The notes under the pieces: model-generated
What the model was told of the DNA's origin: nothing
The model's database searches: none
What the model saw: only the letters and a program-made list of their open reading frames with translations
Made by a program: the position numbers and the translations under genes
Part shown: positions 1-7,824 of the stretch, piece after piece
Layout of the letters: every line of letters begins with the position of its first letter
Position numbering within the stretch: the stretch's first letter is position 1
Source: Pseudomonas sp. MPC6
GTDB taxonomy: Bacteria; Pseudomonadota; Gammaproteobacteria; Pseudomonadales; Pseudomonadaceae
Length of the DNA: 64,000 bases
Direction of reading: 5' to 3'
Assembly (NCBI RefSeq): GCF_006094435.1
Contig: NZ_CP034783.1
Location: 1,515,001-1,579,000 of the forward strand

Positions 1-207
1 CCGGAATTGTCGTGGGAGAAGATCTTCACCCCGTTCCTGCGCCTCGATGACAGCCGCACCCGGGCGTCGGGCGGGCATGGCTTGGGGTTGTCCATCGTGC
101 GACGGATCATCCATTGGCATGGTGGGCGCGCGTTGATCAGCAAGAGCAAGCGTTTGGGCGGGGCGTGTTTCAGCCTGAGTTGGCCGAGGAATCAGGAGAA
201 GCGTTGA
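1..207 (+). CDS. Sensor histidine kinase, C-terminal fragment (cut by window start)
   Basis: This is the last 68 codons of a two-component sensor kinase whose start lies outside the window. The reading frame is open from base 1. It holds the end of the HATPase_c ATP-binding domain: an F-box-like stretch (IFTPFLRLDDSR) followed by the G2 box GGHGLGLSIVRRI, then the final beta strand before the stop. The pattern is that of EnvZ/PmrB-type membrane kinases. The signal sensed and the partner regulator cannot be told from this fragment; a response-regulator gene probably lies just upstream. A REP pair follows the stop. Confidence 0.85.
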   Translation, partial: PELSWEKIFTPFLRLDDSRTRASGGHGLGLSIVRRIIHWHGGRALISKSKRLGGACFSLSWPRNQEKR

Positions 208-230
208 GATTTTTGTTGAATATTCGACCG

Positions 231-325
231 CTTTCGCGAGCAAGCCCGCCCGCATTGGATCTGTGTCGGGCACATATTCCAGGTACGCCTCAGGTCCAAT
301 GTGGGAGCGGGCTTGCTCGCGAAGA
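231..325. repeat. Inverted pair of REP elements
   Basis: Two copies of the Pseudomonas REP palindrome (core GCGAGCAAGCCCGC / GCGGGCTTGCTCGC) face each other at about 231-255 and 301-324, with about 45 bp between. They fill the gap between the convergent kinase and phosphopantetheinyl transferase genes, a usual place for such pairs. Confidence 0.8.
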
Positions 326-349
326 GGCCCTGTCAGGCCCCTCAAATCT

Positions 350-1075
350 TCAGGCCTTGATACTGACCAGACTCAACAACTGCCCATCCATCACCGCAAA
401 CTGCGCATCCAGCTCGGTGCCATTGCGCCATTCGCTGGACAGGTCGGTGAGCAATCGCACGCGCACTTCACCCTTTTCGCTCCACTCCAGCACTTCCGCA
501 TGTTCAAAATAGAACCGCTGCCGAACGATCGGGTACAGCGCCTTGAACACACTTTCCTTCACCGAAAACGTCAGCGTCACCAGCAGCGCCAGCTGATCCC
601 GACGGCCTGCGTTCATGCGCTGCAACTCCGGCGCGGTCAGGATTTCGCCGGCCAGGCGTTCGGCCCGGTCGGGGGCAAGCAGGTTTTCCAGGTCCATGCC
701 CAGCCCGCGCCAGTGGCTTTTCTTCGCGACGATCGCCGCCGCCCGGCCGGTGCTGTGGGTGATCGAACCCGTGATATGTGACGGCCACAGCGGTGCCCGG
801 TCCTCACCGATGGCCGGGATAAAGTCCAGTCCTTCCAAGGCTTGCAATGCCGCCCGAGCGCAGACCCGTCCGGCGAGAAACTCCGCCTGGCGCTTGGCGA
901 CCGAGCGCTGGATGCTGGCTGGCGGCTCGATGGCACTGCGTTGAAAATCATCGCTGGCCAATTGTGCGGTATTGAAGTGAGTGCCCAACAGGACCGTATC
1001 GGGCAGCACCAAGGGTAGCGGCCAATCGGCATCAAGTGGGGTGCAGCAGGCGGGTAGGGCAGGGGCGCGATTCAT
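350..1075 (-). CDS. pcpS: 4'-phosphopantetheinyl transferase (EntD/PcpS type)
   Basis: The enzyme moves the 4'-phosphopantetheine arm of CoA onto a conserved serine of carrier proteins. In Pseudomonas the single PcpS-type enzyme serves both fatty-acid ACP and siderophore synthetases. The 241-residue protein carries the family signatures: GMDLE (Asp128, Glu130, Mg2+ binding) and FSVKESVFKAL (Lys173, Glu174, Lys178). An in-frame upstream GTG (1138) is possible, but the ATG at 1075 gives the family's usual length of about 240 residues. The stop faces the REP pair. The next gene on the same strand, a hydrolase, ends about 80 bp upstream. The family assignment is firm; the symbol rests on similarity to P. 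aeruginosa PcpS. Confidence 0.88.
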   Translation of the reverse strand: MNRAPALPACCTPLDADWPLPLVLPDTVLLGTHFNTAQLASDDFQRSAIEPPASIQRSVAKRQAEFLAGRVCARAALQALEGLDFIPAIGEDRAPLWPSHITGSITHSTGRAAAIVAKKSHWRGLGMDLENLLAPDRAERLAGEILTAPELQRMNAGRRDQLALLVTLTFSVKESVFKALYPIVRQRFYFEHAEVLEWSEKGEVRVRLLTDLSSEWRNGTELDAQFAVMDGQLLSLVSIKA

Positions 1076-1153
1076 CTCGGCATTTTGCCGGGTTGCCCGG
1101 GTGCTGGGTAGTCCTGGCGCAAAACCGCGGTGAGCCATTCGCGGTCTACCTGA

Positions 1154-1945
1154 TCAGCCAAAGATCTTCTTGAAGAACGCCTGCATGTCCGCCCACGACT
1201 GTTCATCCGCCGCCTTGCTGTAACCGATATCCGGTCCGCCATGATCACCATGGCCGAGACGATCCGCATCGGGATTGCTGAACCCATGCTTGGCGCCTTC
1301 AAGGCTGACGAATTGATAGTCGGCCCCCGCCTTGTCCATCTCCGCCTTGAACGCCGCGACGTTATCCGCAGTGACCATACTGTCCAGGGCGCCATGCTCG
1401 ACGAGGATTTTGGCTTTTACGCTGCCTGGCGTCGCTGGCGTTTTGGTGGCCAACGCGCCGTGGAAGCTCACCACGCCCGCCAGTGGCAAGCCCTGGCGTG
1501 CCGCGTTCAACACCACCGCGCCACCGAAGCAATAACCGATCGCCGCAATTTTTTCCGGGTCGGTTTGCGTCTGTTTCTTCAACAGGTCGAGCCCGGCCTG
1601 AAAGCGCGCGCTGGCTGCAGCACTGTCTTTCAGCGCCGCCTGCATGAATGCCATGGCGTCCTTCGGATGTTCTGTGTTCTGGCCATCGCCATACATGTCG
1701 ATGGCCAGGGCGCTATAGCCCAGTCCGGCCAGATCCCGAGCGCGACGCTTGGTGTATTCGTTGAGCCCCCACCATTCATGCACCACGACCACGCCCGGGC
1801 GCTGACCTTTGATGGCGTCGTCGTAGGCGTAGTAACCGATCAGCCGGGTGCCGTCGCTACTTTGGTAAGGAATCTCCTGGGTCTTGATGGCGGCCTGGGT
1901 CAGCCCGCTGACGACCAGCAAGAAGAGAGCAAAGAGCATGCGCAT
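1154..1945 (-). CDS. Secreted dienelactone hydrolase family protein
   Basis: This is an alpha/beta hydrolase of the dienelactone hydrolase family, 263 residues. The N-terminus (residues 1-19) is a hydrophobic signal peptide ending near QAA, so the protein is probably periplasmic, unlike cytoplasmic ClcD. A cysteine nucleophile lies in GYCFGG (Cys139), and Asp188 (HGALD) and His220 (KHGF) complete the triad. The natural substrate is unknown; family members open cyclic lactones or esters. It is transcribed toward pcpS and divergently from oprH, so the 147-bp region upstream is shared with the PhoP-controlled promoter. Confidence 0.85.
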   Translation of the reverse strand: MRMLFALFLLVVSGLTQAAIKTQEIPYQSSDGTRLIGYYAYDDAIKGQRPGVVVVHEWWGLNEYTKRRARDLAGLGYSALAIDMYGDGQNTEHPKDAMAFMQAALKDSAAASARFQAGLDLLKKQTQTDPEKIAAIGYCFGGAVVLNAARQGLPLAGVVSFHGALATKTPATPGSVKAKILVEHGALDSMVTADNVAAFKAEMDKAGADYQFVSLEGAKHGFSNPDADRLGHGDHGGPDIGYSKAADEQSWADMQAFFKKIFG

Positions 1946-1991
1946 GGTCAGAACTCCTGCAGGAAAATCATCGAAACAGCTGGGTGAATCT

Positions 1992-2048
1992 GGTTCAGCT
2001 CAGGTTAAGCGCGTGTTCAGGGGGCGTTCAGGGCAGGGTCGGTAATCT
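1992..2048 (+). promoter_or_regulatory. PhoP-box array and -10 of the oprH-phoPQ promoter
   Basis: Four hexamers resembling the PhoP half site (consensus (G/T)GTTTA) occur at exact 11-bp steps: GGTTCA at 1992, GGTTAA at 2003, TGTTCA at 2014 and CGTTCA at 2025. A PhoP box is two such hexamers with 5 bp between, so this makes two adjoining boxes. A -10-like TAATCT lies at 2043-2048, 12 bp after the last hexamer. That is the arrangement of PhoP-activated promoters in which the box replaces the -35. Confidence 0.65.
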
Positions 2049-2092
2049 TGCCTCGTAGCCAAACAACATGCCACTCACTAGGAGTTTCACCC

Positions 2093-2692
2093 ATGACTGG
2101 ATTCAAAAAACTGCTTCTGGCACTCACCGTAATGGGCGCGAGCACGGCAGCGTTCGCCGACGACACTTTCGCCGGCCTTACTTATGGACAGACCAGCGAC
2201 AAGGTCAAAAAGTCCCGCGCCTTGAGCGACAACCTCGATCGCCCGAACGCCAACGGCGTAATCGACAAGGATAATACCTGGGGCGTGCGCCTGGGTCGGC
2301 AAAGCAGCCACGGCCGCTATTACGCCACTTACGACAATGTGTCGGGGTCGCACAATGGCATTAAAGTGCGTCAGGAAAACCTGCTGGGCAGCTACGATCT
2401 TTTCTACCCGGGCGGTGGCAGCACCAAGCTGTTCGGCGGCGTCTCGGGCGGGTTGACCAAGGCGAGTCAGGAATCGACAGGCTTCAGCCGCGATACCAAC
2501 GTCGGTTACACCTATGGTGCGCAGGCAGGTGTTTTGCAACAGCTTTCGCGAAACACGTCGGTTGAACTGGGTTACCGTTACCTGCGCACCAATGCCGGCA
2601 CCGAGATGCGCGACCACAGCGGCAGCAAACAGGGTTCGCTGAGCATGAACAGCAGTTCCCAGGCCTACGTTTCCGCTAATTACGCTTTCTAA
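2093..2692 (+). CDS. oprH: Outer membrane protein OprH
   Basis: OprH is a small eight-stranded outer-membrane beta barrel that binds LPS and stabilises the outer membrane when Mg2+ is scarce. The 199-residue product has a signal peptide (residues 1-22, cut after AFA), then alternating aromatic/hydrophobic strands. Blocks such as GRYYATYDN, LLGSYDLF, TKLFGG and ELGYRYLRTNA match P. aeruginosa OprH as I remember it, and the length is the same. The last residue is Phe, as usual for BamA-dependent barrels. The ATG at 2093 follows a good ribosome site (AGGAG, 2080-2084); an upstream in-frame start at 2048 has none. It leads the oprH-phoP-phoQ operon. Confidence 0.88.
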   Translation: MTGFKKLLLALTVMGASTAAFADDTFAGLTYGQTSDKVKKSRALSDNLDRPNANGVIDKDNTWGVRLGRQSSHGRYYATYDNVSGSHNGIKVRQENLLGSYDLFYPGGGSTKLFGGVSGGLTKASQESTGFSRDTNVGYTYGAQAGVLQQLSRNTSVELGYRYLRTNAGTEMRDHSGSKQGSLSMNSSSQAYVSANYAF

Positions 2693-2703
2693 AAAGCGTT
2701 CGC

Positions 2704-2754
2704 GACAGGCCGGTACCGGATCAACCCAGGAGGCTGATCCGGCGTCGCCCTGTC
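2704..2754 (+). promoter_or_regulatory. Stem-loop between oprH and phoP
   Basis: A nested inverted repeat lies in the 118-bp oprH-phoP gap: CCGGATCA (2716-2723) pairs with TGATCCGG (2735-2742), and outer arms GACAGG (2704) and CCTGTC (2749) also pair. No run of T follows. It may be an attenuator or mRNA-stabilising structure that lowers phoPQ expression relative to oprH, rather than a full terminator. Confidence 0.5.
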
Positions 2755-2810
2755 AGTCATCAGGGTGCGCCGTTAGCGCCTCAAGATGTTGATTTGCCCG
2801 GGAGGGCGTT

Positions 2811-3488
2811 ATGAAACTGCTGGTCGTCGAAGATGAAGCGCTGTTGCGCCATCACCTGCAAACCCGCCTGACGGATAGCGGCCATGTGGTCGAGTCCGTG
2901 GCCAACGCCACCGAGGCGCTGTATCAGACCGGGCAATTCAACCATGACCTGGCGGTGATCGATCTCGGCTTGCCGGGCATGGGCGGGCTGGACCTGATCC
3001 GTCAACTGCGCTCGCAGGGCAAGACCTTTCCGATACTGATCCTCACCGCACGCGGCAACTGGCAGGACAAGGTCGAAGGCCTTGCGGCCGGTGCCGATGA
3101 CTATGTGGTCAAACCGTTCCAGTTCGAAGAACTGGACGCTCGGCTGAATGCCTTGCTCCGTCGCTCCAGCGGGTTCACCCAGTCGACCATTGTTGCCGGG
3201 CCGCTGCTGCTGGACCTCAATCGCAAGCAGGCATCCCTCGATGGTCAGCCGCTGGCACTGACTGCGTTCGAATACCGGATTCTCGAGTACCTGATGCTCC
3301 ATCACCAACAGGCGGTGCCCAAGGACCGCTTGATGGAACAGTTGTATCCGGACGACGACGAGCGCGATCCGAACGTGATCGAGGTGCTGGTCGGCCGTCT
3401 GCGCCGAAAACTGGAGGGACCGGCCTGCTTCAAGCCGATCGATACCGTGCGGGGCCGTGGTTATCTGTTCAATGAGCGCTGCACTTGA
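2811..3488 (+). CDS. phoP: Response regulator PhoP
   Basis: This OmpR/PhoB-family response regulator (225 residues) is partner of PhoQ in the low-Mg2+ and cationic-peptide response. The receiver domain has the acidic pair Glu7/Asp8, phospho-acceptor Asp51 (LAVIDLGLPG) and the VVKPF lysine. A winged-helix DNA-binding domain follows from about residue 125. The ATG lies 5 bp after a GGGAGGGCG-type ribosome site. The last codon overlaps the start of phoQ (shared TTGA at 3485-3488), so the two are translationally coupled. Autoregulation through the PhoP-box array ahead of oprH is expected from P. aeruginosa. Confidence 0.93.
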   Translation: MKLLVVEDEALLRHHLQTRLTDSGHVVESVANATEALYQTGQFNHDLAVIDLGLPGMGGLDLIRQLRSQGKTFPILILTARGNWQDKVEGLAAGADDYVVKPFQFEELDARLNALLRRSSGFTQSTIVAGPLLLDLNRKQASLDGQPLALTAFEYRILEYLMLHHQQAVPKDRLMEQLYPDDDERDPNVIEVLVGRLRRKLEGPACFKPIDTVRGRGYLFNERCT

Positions 3489-4831
3489 TCAGTTCTCTTC
3501 GAATTCGACTGATGCTCGCCGCCACGACCCTGGCGGTTTTGTTCATGCTCGCGTTGCTGCCGGCGATGCAGGGCGCGTTCAGCCTGGCATTGCAGGACGC
3601 CATAGAGCAGCGTCTGGCGTCGGACGTCACCACGTTGATCTCCGCCGCACGGGTAGAGAACAACCGCTTGCAGATGCCGGCACAATTGCCCGACGAGCGC
3701 TTCAACCTGGCCGACGGCCGTTTGCTCGGTTACATCTACAACCGTGAAGGTCGCGTGGTCTGGCGCTCGAAAGACACCCTTGAAGAGAACATCAATTACA
3801 CACCGCGTTACGACGGGCGCGGTAACGAGTTCGCAAGGATTCGCGAAGACAATGGCCAGGAGTTCTTCGTCTATGACGTCGAGGTCAAACTGCTCGACGG
3901 CAAAAGTGCGGCGTTCAGTTTTGTCGCGCTGCAACCGCTGCGCGACTACGAGATCACCCTCAAACGCCTGCGGGAAAACCTTTACCTGGGCTTCGGCGCG
4001 GCCTTGCTGGTGTTGCTGGCGTTGCTGTGGATCGGTCTGACCTGGGGCTTGCAGGCGTTGCGCCGGCTGAGCCAGGAACTGGACGAGATCGAAAGCGGCA
4101 CCCGCGACAGCCTCAGCGAACAACACCCTAGCGAATTGCTGCGCCTGACCGGTTCCCTGAACCGCTTGCTGCATGGCGAGCGCGAACAGCGCAGCCGCTA
4201 TCGCGATTCCCTGGATGATCTGGCCCACAGCCTGAAAACCCCCCTGACAGTGCTGCAAGGCGTCAGCGAGGACATGGCCCAGCGGCCGGCGGATCGCGAT
4301 CAGGCCTGGGTCCTGCAAACCCAGATCGAGCGCATGAGCCAGCAGATCGGTTACCAGCTGCAGCGCGCCAGCCTGCGCAAAAGCGGACTTGTGCGACATC
4401 AGGTGCGCTTGCGTCCGGTATTGCAGAGCCTTTGCGACACGTTGGACAAGGTTTATCGCGACAAGCAGGTGCGGGTGACCATCGATGTGTCGGAGCCGTG
4501 TTATGTGCCGATCGAGCAGGGCGCCTTGCTGGAGATGTTGGGCAATCTGCTGGAAAACGCCTATCGCCTGTGTCTCGGCGAAGTGCGCATCAGCGCGTGC
4601 GAGATCCTGGACGGGATCGAATTGTGCGTCGAGGATGACGGCCCCGGGGTGCCGCCGGATCAGCGCGCGCGGATTCTGCAGCGCGGCGAACGCCTGGATC
4701 GCCAGCATCCGGGGCAGGGCATAGGCCTGGCGGTGGTCAAGGACATCATCGAAAGCTACAGCGCGAAGCTGACCCTGGATGATTCACCCCTGGGCGGGGC
4801 GGCGTTCCGGATTCAGATTCCGGTGGTATGA
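3485..4831 (+). CDS. phoQ: Sensor histidine kinase PhoQ
   Basis: PhoQ is an inner-membrane kinase that responds to low divalent cations and phosphorylates PhoP. The 448-residue protein has a first membrane segment at about 8-30, a periplasmic domain of about 135 residues, a second membrane segment near 165-188 (LYLGFGAALLVLLALLW), a HAMP-like linker, phospho-acceptor His248 (DLAHSLKTPL), an N box (GNLLENAY), G1 (EDDGPGVP) and G2 (GQGIGLAVV). The start is a TTG overlapping the phoP stop. A rare start codon plus overlap suggests kinase yield is kept below regulator yield. REP elements follow. Confidence 0.92.
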   Translation: MISSLRIRLMLAATTLAVLFMLALLPAMQGAFSLALQDAIEQRLASDVTTLISAARVENNRLQMPAQLPDERFNLADGRLLGYIYNREGRVVWRSKDTLEENINYTPRYDGRGNEFARIREDNGQEFFVYDVEVKLLDGKSAAFSFVALQPLRDYEITLKRLRENLYLGFGAALLVLLALLWIGLTWGLQALRRLSQELDEIESGTRDSLSEQHPSELLRLTGSLNRLLHGEREQRSRYRDSLDDLAHSLKTPLTVLQGVSEDMAQRPADRDQAWVLQTQIERMSQQIGYQLQRASLRKSGLVRHQVRLRPVLQSLCDTLDKVYRDKQVRVTIDVSEPCYVPIEQGALLEMLGNLLENAYRLCLGEVRISACEILDGIELCVEDDGPGVPPDQRARILQRGERLDRQHPGQGIGLAVVKDIIESYSAKLTLDDSPLGGAAFRIQIPVV

Positions 4832-4857
4832 CCTGAGTCTTGCGGGGTTCTTTCGGG

Positions 4858-4956
4858 CCTCTTCGCGAGCAGGCTCGCTCCCACAGGGTGAGTGGGTGTA
4901 CGCAAGATCCATATGCACCCAAAAACACTGTGGGAGCGGGCTTGCCCGCGAAAGGG
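4858..4956. repeat. Inverted pair of REP elements
   Basis: Facing REP copies at about 4859-4885 (CGCGAGCAGGCTCGC core) and 4930-4955 (GCGGGCTTGCCCGC core) separate phoQ from the convergent AraC-type gene. The two arms differ by paired changes in the stem. Confidence 0.8.
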
Positions 4957-4991
4957 CCGTCAAATACACCGAAGTAATAGGCTTTGAAAAT

Positions 4992-5990
4992 TCAATTCTC
5001 TTGGGCGCGGTAGGCCCCAGGCGTCAACCCCGTCCATTTCTTGAACGCCCGATGAAACGCCGAAGGCTCGGAAAACCCCAGCTGCTCGGCAATCTGTTGC
5101 AACGACAGATCCGCGCGCCCCAAGTGATAAATCGCAATGTCCCGGCGCAATTGGTCTTTGAGTTCCTGGAAGCTCGAACCCTCTTCACGCAAATGCCGTC
5201 GCAGCGTCTGCGGGCTGATGTGCAGGTGCGCCGCCACCGATTCCATGTCAGGCCAGCATGAACGGTCGCGGCTGAGCAAACGCCGCAGCTGGCTACTCAG
5301 GCTGTCGCCGTCGTCGGGGCGCGACAACAGGTCGGCGGGAGACCGTTCGAGAAATCGCTTGAGGGTTCGCTCGTCCTGCAACAGCGGCATATTCAGGTAG
5401 CGGCTGTGAAACAGCAGGCTGCTCTGCGCCGCCTTGAACTGCAGCGGGCAGGAAAACAGCAAATCGTATTCCGCGCCGTGTTCGGGCCTTGGGTAGCTGA
5501 AAGTTGCCTGCTCCAGACGGATGCGCTGGCCGATCATCCAGCTGCCAAGCCGATGCCAGATCAGCAGCAGGCTCTCGCTGAGGAAATGGTCCGGGTCCCA
5601 CAGCTGTGCATCGTCGAGGCTCAGGCGCACCCATTCGTCTTCGCGGCTCAGGCTCAGGTGGGGAGCTCCGGGGAACAGGCCGTAAAACAACAAGCCGCGA
5701 TTGAGCGCGCTTTCCAGGTTGCGGCAGTGGATCACCGCATGGCACATCATCGCGAAACTGCCGGGTTTGCTCGGGGCCGATCCGAAACCCAGGTATTCGT
5801 CGTCCAGTGCCAACCACAATCCCTGGATCAACCGGGTGAACTGCTCGGGCGCGATGCGTGCGCGCGGTTCGTCGAGCAGTTCGGCGCTGATCCCCAATCG
5901 CTGCAGCAGGTTCGAATAGTCGTACCCACGCCGGCGCGCCCCTCCCAGGGCAGCGCGGGCGAAATGACTGGCGATGGTGCGTTCGCGCAT
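4992..5990 (-). CDS. AraC family transcriptional regulator (arabinose-binding-like N-domain)
   Basis: This 332-residue regulator has an N-terminal ligand-sensing domain of the Arabinose_bd type (about residues 15-200), found in OruR/ArgR-like Pseudomonas regulators. Two helix-turn-helix motifs follow (about 235-330: MESVAAHLHISPQTLRRHL and LSLQQIAEQLGFSEPSAFHR, then KKWTGLTPGAYR). The ATG at 5990 was chosen because it starts the conserved block; an in-frame GTG at 6035 lies further up. It is divergent from dctA, but dctA has its own sigma-54 promoter, so the effector and targets stay unknown. Confidence 0.85.
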   Translation of the reverse strand: MRERTIASHFARAALGGARRRGYDYSNLLQRLGISAELLDEPRARIAPEQFTRLIQGLWLALDDEYLGFGSAPSKPGSFAMMCHAVIHCRNLESALNRGLLFYGLFPGAPHLSLSREDEWVRLSLDDAQLWDPDHFLSESLLLIWHRLGSWMIGQRIRLEQATFSYPRPEHGAEYDLLFSCPLQFKAAQSSLLFHSRYLNMPLLQDERTLKRFLERSPADLLSRPDDGDSLSSQLRRLLSRDRSCWPDMESVAAHLHISPQTLRRHLREEGSSFQELKDQLRRDIAIYHLGRADLSLQQIAEQLGFSEPSAFHRAFKKWTGLTPGAYRAQEN

Positions 5991-6048
5991 AGAGGCAGGT
6001 CCGTCCGGTGAGCAGCGGATGGTAGCGGGGCACACGGGCTATCAACAA

Positions 6049-6103
6049 GGCGGATATCCGCCAAATTGCAGGACGCGACTTGGCCGATTGGCGGGATTCC
6101 GCC
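6049..6103 (+). promoter_or_regulatory. Paired 14-bp palindromes upstream of the dctA promoter
   Basis: GGCGGATATCCGCC (6049-6062, perfect palindrome) and GGCGGGATTCCGCC (6090-6103, one mismatch) are near-identical. Their centres lie 41 bp apart, close to four helical turns. They sit about 80-135 bp before the sigma-54 promoter, the normal place for activator sites of a DctD-type enhancer-binding protein. The link to DctD is inferred. Confidence 0.65.
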
Positions 6104-6182
6104 ACGCTGCTGTGGCTGTTCAGAGTCCAGGAAAAACCTGTAACCCTTGATGTAATAAGGCTGTAGGACATTTCGCCGAAGG

Positions 6183-6197
6183 TGGCACGGGCCTTGC
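6183..6197 (+). promoter_or_regulatory. Sigma-54 promoter of dctA
   Basis: TGGCACG (6183-6189), four bases, then TTGC (6194-6197) match the -24/-12 consensus exactly with correct spacing. The start of transcription would fall near 6208, leaving a leader of about 120 bases before the dctA ATG. Confidence 0.85.
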
Positions 6198-6328
6198 GAT
6201 ACAACCAGCAGATGCCTGCCGATGCGCAGCTCGACAAAACAAATCCCTCCAGTGCAGGAGGGTTCGCAAATGAGGTGTCGTCGACAACAGATGGAGGTTG
6301 TCGCGGGACGCTCTTGAGGAACTTTGCA

Positions 6329-7663
6329 ATGACGACTCGTCAGCCACTGTATAAATCCCTGTATTTCCAGGTGATCGTTGCTATCGCCATCGGCATCCTG
6401 CTTGGTCACTTCTACCCGCAGACGGGTGTGGCCCTCAAGCCGCTGGGTGACGGGTTCATCAAACTGATCAAAATGATCATCGCGCCTATCATCTTCTGCA
6501 CCGTTGTCAGCGGTATCGCCGGCATGCAGAACATGAAGTCGGTCGGCAAGACCGGCGGTTACGCGCTCTTGTACTTCGAAATCGTTTCGACCATCGCATT
6601 GCTGGTCGGTCTGGTGGTGGTCAATATCGTGCAGCCCGGTGCCGGCATGCACATCGACGTCACTACCCTGGATGCCTCCAAAGTCGCTCAGTATGTATCC
6701 GCCGGTGCGGATCAAAGCGTGGTGGGCTTCCTCCTGAATGTCATCCCGTCCACCATCGTCGGTGCGTTCGCCACGGGTGACATCCTGCAAGTGCTGATGT
6801 TCTCGGTGATCTTCGGTTTCGCCCTGCATCGCCTGGGTGCCTATGGCAAGCCGATCCTGGACTTCATCGATCGTTTCGCCCACGTGATGTTCAACATCAT
6901 CAACATGATCATGAAGCTCGCGCCAATCGGTGCCTTCGGTGCCATGGCGTTCACCATCGGCGCCTACGGTGTCGGCTCGCTGGTGCAACTGGGTCAGTTG
7001 ATGGCCTGCTTCTACATCACGTGCCTGTTGTTCGTCCTGGTGGTGTTGGGCGGTATCGCTCGCGCCCACGGTTTCAGCGTGCTGAAAGTGATCCGTTATA
7101 TCCGTGAAGAGTTGCTGATCGTGCTGGGGACTTCCTCCTCGGAATCGGTACTGCCACGCATGCTGATCAAGATGGAGCGTCTGGGCGCGCAGAAATCCGT
7201 TGTAGGCCTGGTGATCCCGACCGGTTACTCGTTCAACCTCGACGGTACTGCGATCTACCTGACCATGGCGGCGGTGTTTATTGCCCAGGCCACCGACACG
7301 CACATGGATATCACTCACCAGATCACGCTGCTGGTGGTGTTGCTGCTGTCCTCCAAAGGCGCTGCGGGCGTGACCGGCAGTGGCTTCATCGTGCTGGCGG
7401 CGACCCTGTCTGCGGTCGGCCATCTGCCGGTTGCCGGCCTGGCGCTGATCCTGGGTATCGACCGCTTCATGTCCGAAGCCCGTGCCCTGACCAACCTGGT
7501 GGGCAATGCCGTGGCTACCCTGGTCGTGGCCAAATGGGTCAAGGAACTGGATGTCGATGTGATGCACGCCGAACTGGCTTCCGGTGGTCGCGGCATCGCC
7601 GACGAGCGTGAAGAAGATGACCTGGGCGTGGCCGAAGGCCCAACCCCGAACGGCGTCAAGTAA
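6329..7663 (+). CDS. dctA: C4-dicarboxylate:cation symporter DctA
   Basis: DctA is an inner-membrane symporter taking up succinate, fumarate and malate with protons or sodium. The 444-residue product matches the usual length and begins with the family N-terminus ([15 protein letters not shown]). It has the helices and re-entrant loops of the DAACS family, including the serine-rich [10 protein letters not shown] hairpin, the NLDGTAIYL motif and the helix-8 region with [15 protein letters not shown]. The ATG follows GAGGA at 6316-6320. Sigma-54 and upstream palindromes point to control by a DctB/DctD pair. It is monocistronic, ending in a strong terminator. Confidence 0.95.
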   Translation: MTTRQPLYKSLYFQVIVAIAIGILLGHFYPQTGVALKPLGDGFIKLIKMIIAPIIFCTVVSGIAGMQNMKSVGKTGGYALLYFEIVSTIALLVGLVVVNIVQPGAGMHIDVTTLDASKVAQYVSAGADQSVVGFLLNVIPSTIVGAFATGDILQVLMFSVIFGFALHRLGAYGKPILDFIDRFAHVMFNIINMIMKLAPIGAFGAMAFTIGAYGVGSLVQLGQLMACFYITCLLFVLVVLGGIARAHGFSVLKVIRYIREELLIVLGTSSSESVLPRMLIKMERLGAQKSVVGLVIPTGYSFNLDGTAIYLTMAAVFIAQATDTHMDITHQITLLVVLLLSSKGAAGVTGSGFIVLAATLSAVGHLPVAGLALILGIDRFMSEARALTNLVGNAVATLVVAKWVKELDVDVMHAELASGGRGIADEREEDDLGVAEGPTPNGVK

Positions 7664-7693
7664 CGCTCGCTTCACCGCGACTCAGGCTGCAAT

Positions 7694-7719
7694 GAAAAAC
7701 CCGCTTCGGCGGGTTTTTT
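7694..7719 (+). terminator. Rho-independent terminator of dctA
   Basis: An A-run, stem AACCCGC, loop TTCG, stem GCGGGTT and a T-run make a textbook terminator 30 bp after the dctA stop. Confidence 0.92.
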
Positions 7720-7824
7720 GTGGGCGGCGATCTGAGCGCAACAGTCAGCGCAACTGACGCAAAAGGTGATTGCCGCAATGCCGATGGCTGCCTAGTCTTG
7801 GGGGATCGTTTACGGAGAAGACCC

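Noticed and set aside
3461..4708. 415-residue open frame opposite phoQ
   Set aside because: Composition (Gln/Ala/His-rich) is typical of an antisense shadow of GC-rich coding sequence; phoQ is unmistakable on the other strand.
5828..7675. 615-residue open frame on the minus strand opposite dctA
   Set aside because: It is very rich in His, Gln and Asp, has no family pattern, and lies wholly across dctA, which has clear motifs, ribosome site, promoter and terminator.
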